From Magnaporthiopsis rhizophila (taxonomy: Eukaryota > Ascomycota > Sordariomycetes > Magnaporthales > Magnaporthaceae), in contig PYSS01000043.1 in the NCBI GenBank assembly GCA_003049465.1, positions 1-64,000 of the forward strand: a DNA stretch of 64,000 bases. The letters are read 5' to 3'. Below are positions 42,488 through 51,960 of this stretch, piece after piece. Each line of letters opens with the position of its first letter. Position 1 is the first letter of the stretch. The notes below the pieces were generated by a model. The model did not search any database. It was not told where the DNA came from and saw nothing but the letters and a program-made list of their open reading frames with translations. A program made the position numbers and the translations under genes.

Positions 42488-45084
42488 ATGGACGGTCGGG
42501 AATTTGCCGTGATCGCCGAGCTCCCGCGGCGCCCTCGGCCAGACACCCTAAGCCCCGGACTGGTCCCGACAAATCGACAAGATGAAATGACGGACGTTGA
42601 CGATGAAGACAGCGATGTGCTGTATGATCTAGCCTGCGAATGCGAGGCTCTTTTCGATGTTCGCCTTGCCGAGCTAAGAAACCAACAGTCCCCTTTTACC
42701 GAGCTGCTGGCCGAACACCAACAGCGCTTCACGATATGGGCCGCTCATCTGGGCGTCTTCGCTCGTAAGAGCCAGTCCTTGGACAAGAGGCTTGAGAACT
42801 ATCCCGATATAGTCGATCTCGCCGCGCGCCTTCTGGATATCCTCCGACGCAGCCTTGCGCAACGTGAGTACGGACTATGTATCCTTCCATATCCCATGGC
42901 ATAACGCTTTTCTAACCAAATCGCGTGCAGTTTCCAAGCATAGTGAACCTAGGGCAGAAGGGCCCTCGCAAGGCCTCCCCAGCGACTATCAGCGCAGTCG
43001 CGATACCGCCTTAGCTGCCCTTGAGGCCACACTGCCTCGACTGAACAGGCTCGGGGTCACGATTCGTCAGGCATCGAGCGAAAAAATGGTCCTTAAAGCT
43101 CAAAAGTTTGCTACCAGCCTCGACCTGAAGAGTTTCACCGGCATATCTCAATCCGTGGTGCATGCGCTCTACCCAAGCATTCACCGGTCATTAAGAGAAT
43201 ATTTAGCCAAGTCGATGACCAACAGATATGCCACCATGTTATACCTAGCGCACCGAGGAGGAAAGCTACGGTCCCGCCGCCGTCTGGGATCCCCTGGCTT
43301 GATGCCTACGATTGGTGAAGGAGAAGAACTCACTGTAAGACCGCTTCCGCCTAATCCAGACGTTCAGGCAGAACCTGGAAGAGCGAACCAAGCCGAAGCG
43401 GCACAACCCGTAGCGTCCTCCACCGCTTCTCAGTCCGATCTTTCCACCATCAACAGCAAACAACTCCGACAGGCGATGCGCAGGACGAACTACCTCGAGG
43501 CTCCCACTGAGCGACGAAAAGGGACTTCCTCAATTCAAGTGAGGCAGGGCAACTACCCCCCACCGCCCTTTCAGAAGGACAAAAACATTGCTCATTGCGA
43601 GTGGTGTGGTACGCCTATGGACAAGAGGGAAATTACTGAAAGCGAGTGGAGGTGCGCGTTCCCCCCTCTGAGAAATCCCGGCTCGGGTGGCTCACAAGAC
43701 AGCTCTGACTAGACGGCATACCGACGATGACCTCAAACCTTACCCCTGTATCTCGGAAGAATGCCCAGACGGACACCCGGTCTATCCGAGTTTTGGATCA
43801 TGGTTTAGCCACATGAAAAGCCACAACAAAAGGTGGCACCAAAGAGTGTACCTGGCCCCTGGTTGGGTATGCGCGGTCTGTGAAGACAGTCACGATGTCT
43901 ACAGAAGCGCAGAAGCGCTTCATCTTCATCTCACCGAGGCCCACCAAGATATGTTTAACTCCAGTAGGCTCCATGCCATCTCCCGCCAGAGCAAAATCGA
44001 ACGACCGAGAGCGTGGAATGAGTGTCTTTTGTGTTGTTTCACCGTCGAGGAGGTCGCGGCGGGTTCGAGGACGGGGCTGCCAAAGCGCCAAAAAAAGCCA
44101 CTCCATCAGGAAAGCGACAAGAGGCCGAGGGCCGCTCCGGGAATGCGAGACCCGAATCCGCCTAGGGAAGTCGAGGATTCCTCGGACGCCTCGGACGACT
44201 CGGACGACTCTCTTGATGTGGAGAACATGCTGGCTTCGGACGACGCCGAGATGATGGCGCGGCACATCGCAGGGCACATGCAGGTTCTGATGCTGCTCAC
44301 CGTACGTCTTGCCTCTCTGCAAAACGAAAAAGACGACGACGACGACGGACAAGACGCCAATAGCGATTCAGTCGATCTCGGCGACACCAGCGAGGGGACT
44401 AGGACTGCCGATGCCGAGAAAACCAGCGACAGAGGTGCACCTGAGGACATCGAGATGCCAGATGCAGACGAGATCCCTGAGGGAGTTGTTATTCCGTCAG
44501 GTCACTCCTCAATCCCCGATGCCGACGTGGATTTCGCCGACATCGGTGTACGACGGCAACACGACGACCTACCAGCGGAAAAAGACGGGTTCCTACAGCA
44601 GCTAATCAAGTCAGGCGCTTGCCAAGCACACCTGGATGGCGATTCCGAGGATGGCGATCTGGACAGGCACAGTGAAGTCGAAAACCTGGTCCACAGTTTT
44701 ATCCAACCCAAGATTAAGCACCCTCCAGGGAGAATCGGGTTTGATGGCCCAAACGCCGATGTCCACATCGACAATATCATCCGGTCAGACGAACTGAACA
44801 GGTCCCAGCTACCTACAAGCGTACCCGACCCTGGGCCGGCGGTGGCACACTTCTTCCAGACCAGAGATCCTTCGTGCGAGCGCGCGAGGCCCCTTATCAA
44901 CCTTGTTCTCCCGACCCCGATCCCGACCCCGACGATGTCTCCGTCTCCGGAGAAGATGAAGGCCGAGCAGGCATCCGCCGTCGCTGCCGCCGACGATGCG
45001 CCCTCCAGGAGCGAGAAGAAGCAGCCTGCTGATGTGAAGGACGCAGAGGGCCCGGGACTGGGGGTGGTAGAGGCGCAAGACTAG
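42488..45084 (+). CDS. AcuF-like C2H2 zinc-finger protein
   Basis: Three exons (42488-42863, 42931-43651, 43713-45084) with matching phases give 822 residues. The N-terminal 130 residues are a helical region of the kind found in fungal AcuF-like proteins (QRFTIWAAHLGVFARKSQSL, DKRLENYPDIVDLAARLLDI). A linker rich in Pro, Ser and Gln follows. Then come C2H2-type fingers: AHCEWCGTPMD...WRRH (formed across the exon 2/3 join), YPCISEECPDG...HMKSH and WVCAVCEDSH...HLHLTEAH. The C-terminal half is acidic and disordered, with DDDDD runs and an SSDASDDSDDSLD stretch. Such proteins are common next to fungal NLR and heterokaryon-incompatibility genes; their molecular role is not established. It is head-to-head with the protease and may be co-expressed with it. 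An unspliced reading would split the finger region into two frames. Confidence 0.8.
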
Positions 45085-45309
45085 AATAGTGGTAGGAGAT
45101 AGCGAGGAAAAGTTCTCTGAAATCATAAGTACATAAGGACAGGGTGAGGCATTGGAGTAGGGCACGGGCAAGGGCTAGTAAAGAAGCAGTCAGGAAGACC
45201 GAGTGCCGGATATCGTACATGGTCGCCAAGTTATGATGGATCTCGCCGACGACAAGACGCTGTCTGTTGCCCGGCTCGGTCACCCAGGGAGCAAAGCCCG
45301 AGGGGTGGC

Positions 45310-45483
45310 CGATGTTGAACGCTTCTGCCGACCTTGCCACCCGCTGCATGACGGACGACATAACGGCGCACTCTGTAAGGTCGTTGCCGTTGCCCAGCTG
45401 GAGTCTGCCGGTCCAACTGTCACATCCCTCTGGGATGAGGGTTTGCCGCCGAAGAAGCGCGCCTCGAGGGGACCAAGCCCCGA
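45310..45483. repeat. direct repeat flanking the accessory module, copy 2
   Basis: The GC-richer counterpart of 37781-37961, same orientation, about 7.5 kb away. On the minus strand both copies can encode a shared SVMQRVAR..EAFNI peptide, so the repeat may be a fragment of a former coding sequence. Confidence 0.75.
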
Positions 45484-46791
45484 CTCTCACGAGGAACACA
45501 TGCGCCGTCTCCTCGCGCGGGGCTAGCGGGCATGCCGATCTCGGTGCCGACAGCGTGAGGGCTTGAACGAAGTCTGGACCGTTCTATTGTCGTTAATCTC
45601 AAAATGTAAAGGCGTTGGGCAGCTATGGGCCGGCACCCATGGCCTCTGAACCTACAACTTTGCTCGCCGCCTTCGAAATATGAGAACCAAGGCTGACTCG
45701 TCTGCTCGCCGACGCCAGCCAGTCCCTTTCAACCGAACGGGTTAAGCCTACCGCCCGCTATCCCCGTGAAGTGCACATCTCCACAAATCCATCCCCGAAA
45801 CGGTTCTTCGGCATCGCGGTCGCCGTCAGCCGCAAGTTGTCCCCGACAACAAGCGGGAACTCCCTTTTCCCGGCAGGACCCTCGCGGCTTCCCAAATCGG
45901 GAGGGACGCGCGGTTTGGGTCTAGATATCGCCTCCAGGGCAAGAAGGCGCAACGCCGACCTGCTGGTGGAATCGACCGTGCGGGCATCCCCCGCGGCTTG
46001 CCACTTACGGATGCCAACCGCTGGATGCAGACAACGCAGCGCTCGAGGCTTCTCCGCGGCTTCACCTGGGATATTCGATGTGCGTGTGCCAGCAGCGGCG
46101 CCTCCCCGAGGTCACCTCGAGGCAATCTGTCGATACCGGCGGCAAGAAGACACCCCCCTATTGTAAGTACGGCGGTAACGCGGGCAACGACTTATTCCTT
46201 TTGCGCGGCCAGCGACCAGCAATGATCGTATGATCATCGCACGGGGCAGCGCCACCATTGTGCAATTCACCCAGCTCAATCTAGCGCCAAGCTTCCAGCT
46301 GAGAAGGGTTAAGCCGTGGACGCAGTCTTCAGCTGATCTATCGATTTGAGGCGTCGAATCGAACGACGGCTGTGACGTGACGTGGAGTCCATGCCGAACG
46401 CGTTTAGCGTCTCGGGGGCAGGGTATCCAGGATCAGCACATTCGCCTCCCTGGTCTCCGATCCGCGATGCCATTACTTTCCCTGCAGGCGTCTTGGCTCG
46501 CTCGCCTTGGCAGCGGGTTTTAAGGCTTCCCCGGACCCGTGCCGTCGGTAATGTCTTGGCACGTCCAAAGGGTAGTCTACATCATGGCCGCCACGATCGC
46601 TCCACTCGGCAATTCTCCGACCGCCGTAGGCATGGATTTGTGCGTGAGGGACCCTGAAATGCTTGAGCTCGACTCTCTCCGCATTCTCGGGGGGTGGCAG
46701 CAAGGCCGTGGAGGTCGGCGACTCGGGGCGCCCCTCGTCGGCCACCTGTGCCACCGCTCGTATATCTCCTCGGACACGTCTGAGGTAGTTG

Positions 46792-47334
46792 TTACACGAA
46801 TGCGCACCTAACATCCATTAGCTCCCGGCGGCTGGACCAAGGGCCAAATGGATGCTGCTGAACTGGCATCTCGACACTTTCGATAGTCGCAAATCCACTG
46901 TCCAGTCGCAACCCGACCTCATGAAAAGAAGGGTTTGATGCCCAGGCCGCGGTGCGGCTGGGCTCAAGCAACGGCTGAAGAATCATCCGTTCCCGACGGT
47001 GGTCTAGAAGACTCTGGTTAGTCGGGGACCAACAACGTTGCCATGTATGGGTCGCCGGTTCTGTTGTGTTTCCGAATTCGACTAGAGGGGGCCTCCTGTA
47101 TATAGAAGCGACCAAACCAGAAACGTCTGCGTTCGCTACTTCTTTCCTGATTTGGAAAAGCAACGGCTTGTTCTGGATCAAATGAGAGAGGTCCAGACCC
47201 AGCCTGCCCATGGACGTGCGTGAGTGAGCGCGCGGGGAAGAGCGAATGAGTGTTGTACAGACGTGCCTAGTGGCATATAGCGTTAGCATGCGTGCCTGAC
47301 CAAAAACCCCTGCCCCTGGAACCTGAACCACCAC
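46792..47334 (-). other. possible relic or unrecognised gene fragment
   Basis: A 180-codon frame whose central part (SGLVASIYRRPPLVEFGN and EVGLRLDSGFATIESVEMPV) has even, protein-like composition. I do not recognise it, and I could not find flanking exons with consistent splice sites. It could be an exon of a gene, a relic of one, or chance. Confidence 0.2.
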
Positions 47335-48005
47335 TAACGGCTAGTGTCGCTCTCGTCCGCATTGGCAGCTACGCCAATGGCACGCCCGCCGGGCGCCAGG
47401 GTCGGGCTCCACGACCGCCGGTCCAGCTGAGGGCGGGCTCCACGACCACCGTTGCGGCTGAGGGCAGGCCCCTGAGCGCCTCACGCGCCCGAGTAGGCGC
47501 AGATACTCGGTGGGTGGCGGCTTGGACTACCTGAGGTTTGGTGGCAGCGTTCGAGACCCAGCGACTATCCACGTGTACAGCGGGCTGGCCTCACGGCGAC
47601 TGTTGGCGCCGTGATAGTGTGGTCTTTTTGCCGCGCTATCTACGGGTTCCAGACGTCAACGACTGAGCTGGCCCGGACGCCACCAAAAATGGGGGGCCGG
47701 GATCAATCAGCGTCTCTCCACGCGGGATTGCCGCAACCACAACCATGGGCAACTGCTGGGCGCCGGGTGTCAGGCAGTTGGCCAGAGGTGCAGGTAAGGC
47801 CTCGCAAAAGAGATAAAAGGAGCCGAAATCCCCATCGTCGGTTTGGTTGTTCTTCCGTCAGGATACCAGTCCATCATCATCTCACAGCCTCTCAACCACT
47901 TCATCATCTCTTTACCCATTGGCATCAGACAGCACCGTCTTCGTCTTTTCACCCTCCTTTAACAGCTTGCCTGTCTGCCTGCCTGCTACGGCAAGGCCTT
48001 TCAGG

Positions 48006-49709
48006 ATGAGGGGTTTCAGTTTCGTCCTCGCCGCCATCATTGGCTCGGCGGCTGCCACCGATCCAGAGCAGTGCACCCCGGGCAATTCCGGCTCGTGCTG
48101 CCAGGGCTACACCTACAACGACCAGATCCTTCACAAGCGCACCAGCGCCCCCATGTGCGACGGCACCAGCCTCCCGCCCGCCCCCGGCCTGACCCCGCCG
48201 ACCTGCGGCGGTCCGCCCGATAGCAATGGCAACACGATGAAGCCCGTGTGCACCGCTATCGACACGATCCCGTCGGGCTCCTGGGACGGGACGCTCTACT
48301 GCGGCAACCCGGGCGACAACGGCGCCGGCACCACCAAGGGAACGGTCCATGTCGAGATCGGTCCTTGCGTGGGTAGCAGCGGCTACTGCTTCATCTTCAC
48401 CGCCACCGCTCCGGCCGGAACGACGCTGGAGAACGACTACAAGGTCATAATCTCGACGTCTCCGATTACCGAGTCCTCCCCCGGACAGTTCCCCCTTAAG
48501 GTCACGGCCCAGCCAGTCTATTATCCGCTGTCCCAGGTTTACGGCAACACCAACCCCTGCTCGACCTCGAAGAAGGTCTACATTGCGTTCCACGCCGATA
48601 ATGGTCCCGACACATGCTGGGCGGGCGCCAACAGCAACCCCACGCCCGTCCCTGGGGGCAGCTGGGCACTGCAGTTCGACTTCACCTTCTCGTGCAAGGA
48701 CGTCTGCAAGAGCTGGTGCTGCTGCCCGCCGCCGCCCACGATCCCGGACTGCCCGTCCGACTACACCCAGTCCTGCCCCGGCAAGTGCACCCCGGACAAG
48801 CCCGAGACCTGCTCGCTGCTCCAGGTGCCCAACCCGTCGGGCGGCTGGACGAGCAACCCGTTCTACGCCGACAAGTGCTGCTGCAAGCCGCCCGACTCGC
48901 CGCACTGCCCCGCAGGCAGCAGCGAGCACACCGTTGCCCCCGGCGCCCTCACGTGTGACGCCTTTGGCAGCAACTGCGGCAGCCCCATCTTCGGACAGAT
49001 CGCCGAGTGCGGCACGGGCCCCAAGAACGGAGTGTGCTGCTGCTGCACGCCCAAGCAGTGCTCCGCCGGCTCGACCACCGCCGGCGCCTGCCCCGCGACC
49101 CCGCCGGCGGGCCAGGTCTGCACCGAGGAGTCGGACGGCTGCGGCGGCAAGAACTGCTGCTGCCAGCCCGGCCCGATCGGCTCCTGCAACACCGACACGG
49201 CCTATGGCGTCCCCAACGAGTGCGCGGCCCGCGCCGTGTGCAGCACCAACACGCTCCAGGACAAGGGCTGCAGCAACAAGTGGGGCTGGTTCATCGTGGC
49301 CGACCTGAGCGGCGGCAGCGTCTCGTACCGCCTGTGGGCCGGCGCCGGCCAGAACGACCTCAAGAAGGGCGCCCAGGCCGGCACCGTCACCGTGCAGGCC
49401 TGCTCGTCCGACTTGACGCAGTACTGCGCCTTCTTCACCTCGGGCACCGGCTACGTCATCACGACGGCCCACGTCGAGGCCACCTGCGACGTCCTCGACA
49501 CCCGCACCAGCAACAACTTCCCGTGCGCCCCCGGCGGCTACAACCTCAACAACGGCGGCACGTGCGGCTCCAACGGCCTGCCCGGCACGTCGTGGAAGAG
49601 CGACCCGCTCCCGCACTGCCAGAGCAAGAAGTACGCCCTCATCTTCCACGCCGCCGTCTCCAAAGATACTGGCTGCACCGCTACCAACTGTGGGAACCCC
49701 GACGCTTGA
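48006..49709 (+). CDS. secreted cysteine-rich protein with duplicated domain
   Basis: A single-exon 567-residue protein of unknown function. The start at 48006 gives a clean signal peptide (MRGFSFVLAAIIGSAAATDP); the frame is open to 47847, but the upstream part looks untranslated. The mature protein is rich in Cys, Pro and Gly. A globular domain near residues 75-230 (GSWDGTLYCGNPGDN, VHVEIGPCVGSSGYCFIFTA, KKVYIAFHAD) recurs near the C-terminus (NKWGWFIVADLSGGS, VTVQACSSDLTQYCAFFTSG, KKYALIFHAAV). The spacing is similar, with a shared YC.FFT/YCFIFT core. Between them lies a linker with four cysteine clusters (KSWCCCPPPP, DKCCCKPPD, GVCCCCTPKQC, KNCCCQPG), each opening a short C-rich unit. No enzyme motif is seen. 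It could be a wall-associated or effector-like protein. High GC3 gives a long meaningless antisense frame. Confidence 0.8.
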   Translation: MRGFSFVLAAIIGSAAATDPEQCTPGNSGSCCQGYTYNDQILHKRTSAPMCDGTSLPPAPGLTPPTCGGPPDSNGNTMKPVCTAIDTIPSGSWDGTLYCGNPGDNGAGTTKGTVHVEIGPCVGSSGYCFIFTATAPAGTTLENDYKVIISTSPITESSPGQFPLKVTAQPVYYPLSQVYGNTNPCSTSKKVYIAFHADNGPDTCWAGANSNPTPVPGGSWALQFDFTFSCKDVCKSWCCCPPPPTIPDCPSDYTQSCPGKCTPDKPETCSLLQVPNPSGGWTSNPFYADKCCCKPPDSPHCPAGSSEHTVAPGALTCDAFGSNCGSPIFGQIAECGTGPKNGVCCCCTPKQCSAGSTTAGACPATPPAGQVCTEESDGCGGKNCCCQPGPIGSCNTDTAYGVPNECAARAVCSTNTLQDKGCSNKWGWFIVADLSGGSVSYRLWAGAGQNDLKKGAQAGTVTVQACSSDLTQYCAFFTSGTGYVITTAHVEATCDVLDTRTSNNFPCAPGGYNLNNGGTCGSNGLPGTSWKSDPLPHCQSKKYALIFHAAVSKDTGCTATNCGNPDA

Positions 49710-50009
49710 AAGAAATAGGGGCTGGATGGTGGATTCTATTCGGTGAAGAGGTGGGAGAGGAAAGGGTGGTGTTTGTTCCATGAGCAAATCATAATGGGTA
49801 ATGAAATTGTCGGAAACCACGAAGAATGATTTTCAGACATGTCTCTCTTTTTTGTTATGGGGGGAAATGCTGGGACCAATGTCGCTCTTTATAATGCCGT
49901 AATGAACATGGAGTTGTCGATGGGAAGGACAGAACAATAATGAAGAATCACGATCTTTTGCGCGCCACGTACGAGATATCACAATCTGAGTTGGATAAAT
50001 TTTTTTAAT

Positions 50010-50043
<34 letters not shown>

Positions 50044-50046
50044 TTT

Positions 50047-50091
<45 letters not shown>

Positions 50092-50178
50092 TGAGCCTCT
50101 TGCTGGTTCACCTACGTACGTACATACAAGCAAGATTTGAACTACACAAAACAANTCCCGTCTTTTGTCCCTCAACAC
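49710..50178. other. intergenic region with long T tract and an ambiguous base
   Basis: Between the secreted-protein stop and the reductase stop lies an almost pure T run (about 50000-50088), interrupted by single A and G bases, and an N at 50156. No gene. Confidence 0.7.
50000..50088. repeat. near-homopolymeric T tract
   Basis: About 90 bases, almost all T on the plus strand. It lies 90 bp past the stop codon of the minus-strand reductase gene and so reads as poly(A) in that gene's sense. Length in the assembly is unreliable, and an N at 50156 suggests poor read support here. Confidence 0.9.
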
Positions 50179-51267
50179 TCAGTCAAATATGCGGATAGGA
50201 GGGGTAAAGTCGGCCGGGTCGTTGAACCGCACGTTGGCGTCGAGGGCCGAGATGGCCTTGATGTCCTCGTCGGCCAGGTCAAAGTTGACGCAGTCCAGGT
50301 TCTGGGACAGGCGCTCGACGCTGTTGCTCTTTGGGATGACGACGATGTTGCGCTGCGTGGCCCAGCGGAGCAGCACCTGGGCCGGGGTGCGCTTGTGCTT
50401 CTCGGCGATCTTGACGATGGTCGGGTGCGTGAAGAGGGCCTCGACTTTTTCGCACTTTGGGTTGCCGAGCTCGATGAAGCTCTGGGGCCCAAAGGAGCTG
50501 TAGGCCGTCACCACGATGCCGTGCTCCTGCAGCATGGCCACCAGGTTGGGCTGGACCAGGTAAGGGTGGTGCTCGATCTGGTTGACGGCCGGCTTGATCT
50601 TGGCGTGGCCCCAGAGGTCGTAGACCAGCTGCGACGAGAAGTTGGCGACGCCGATGGAGCGCAGGATGCCCGACGGGTTCGCCTCCGTCTTGACCAGGCT
50701 CTCGAGCGCCGACCACGTCTCGGAGACGGGCGTGTACTGCAGCGGCGTCGACCGTGTGCGCTCCTTGTCGGGCCAGAAGCACGGGTACATCAGCTCCGAT
50801 TGCGGTATGTACTGCAGCGAGATGGGGAAGTGGATCAGGAACAGGTCCAGGTAGCCGACGCCCCACGTGTCGACCTCGTACTTGGCCATCTCGATGGCGT
50901 GCTCGTACTTGTGGTAGTTGTTCCACAGCTTGGACGTGATGAAGAGCTCCTCGCGCTTGACCAGCCCGTCCTTGATGGCCCGCTGCACGCCCTCGCCCGC
51001 CTGCTTGCTGTTGGTGTAGTCGTACGCCCCGTCGATGTGGCGGTAGCCAAGCTTGATGGCGTCGTAGACGGCCTGAGCCGTGTTCTCGACCGGCACCTTC
51101 CAGATGCCGAAACCGACGAGGGGCATTTCCTATGGGAAGAAGAGGGCGTTAGTAGCTTGTTCGCCCTCACTCTTTCATATTTTGCCTTCTTTTTTTTTTT
51201 TTTTTTTTTGTTTCGCAACGGAACGCACATAGCCCGAATTGAGCTTCACAGTCTTCATATCGACCAT
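50179..51267 (-). CDS. XYL1: NAD(P)H-dependent D-xylose reductase (aldo-keto reductase)
   Basis: This cytosolic aldo-keto reductase reduces D-xylose to xylitol, the first step of fungal pentose use. Exons are 51267-51229 (MVDMKTVKLNSGY) and 51129-50179, separated by a 99 bp intron with a GTGCGT donor, a long A run and a TAG acceptor; length 329 residues. The AKR catalytic set is complete at the expected places: Asp46 and Tyr49 in HIDGAYDY, Lys80 in FITSKLWN and His113 in LFLIHFP. The cofactor-binding loop is IPKSNSVERLSQN. The signature IGVANFSSQLVYDL and EHHPYLVQPNLV match xylose reductases. The C-terminus ends PIRIFD, as in this group. The preferred cofactor cannot be settled by eye. Other aldose reductases are an alternative, but overall similarity favours XYL1. 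Confidence 0.9.
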
Positions 51268-51960
51268 GGCTGCGGTTGTCTGGTTGGATTTCCTGGTGTA
51301 GATGTGGTATTTGAGCTGTCAACAGGCGAACACTGCCAGAATTCAAGGAGAGACAAGGAGGACGAGACAGAAGAAGAAAAAACAAAACGGCAACAAGCCA
51401 CCCTTGAGCCTTTTATTACCCCCGCATCCGTGACACAACAATACACGCGCTCATCATGGAGGGGCCAAGTGGAGAAGCTTCACCTCAACACCGGGCCGAA
51501 GTCCTCGACTTGCCCCTCCATTCCTCTGATCTCCATGGAGATGATTGTGCAAGCATCCGGGATCACAGACAGGCGTCATGGTTTTCTTGCTAAGCAGGTC
51601 GCGCTCCAATCAAAGCGCCCCAATGGTGGGTGTCCACTCTCCACACGCAGGCTAAGCTGGCACTGCCTCGGGCGAAACGGTCCCGACGGTTTTTATTCAC
51701 CTTGGATTTTAAGAAAAGAAAAAAAAAAGAAAAGAACCACCCATAGAGGTTGACCATCTACCCCCGCACCCCCGCATTACTATAGAAAACGTGACCCCGA
51801 CAGGAAGCCGTCATGCAAGATTGGATCTAGGGGAAAATAAATGAACCAGCCAACAGGTAAATGAATCCAGTATATATGGCATGATCGTGCAGCCGGCCAA
51901 AAGAGACAGAAAATCCAGGGTTGGTACAAGGTATACTACTATAGGCTGGCGGCCGCGAGG
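51268..51960. other. intergenic region
   Basis: About 690 bp between the XYL1 start and the BMS1 stop, both on the minus strand. It should hold the XYL1 promoter and the BMS1 3' end. No gene is seen. Confidence 0.4.

Larger units (their letters stand above)
45085..48005. other. 2.9 kb region with relic-like sequence
   Basis: No intact gene that I can support. It contains copy 2 of the direct repeat (45310-45483). It also has a 180-codon minus-strand frame (46792-47334) and shorter frames at 45758-45952 and 46473-46814 with protein-like composition but no recognised domain. An imperfect tandem of about 32 bp (GGGCTCCACGACC...GCTGAGGGC) lies at 47403-47466. The right end is the leader of the secreted Cys-rich gene. 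Confidence 0.4.

Noticed and set aside
47949..49820. Long minus-strand frame of 623 codons
   Set aside because: It is the antisense of the secreted Cys-rich gene. Its composition (Ala, Gly, Val, Arg) is what high GC at third positions produces, with no domain or splice context.
50137..51753. Plus-strand frame of 538 codons
   Set aside because: Antisense of the xylose reductase gene; it also runs through an N and a T-rich intron.
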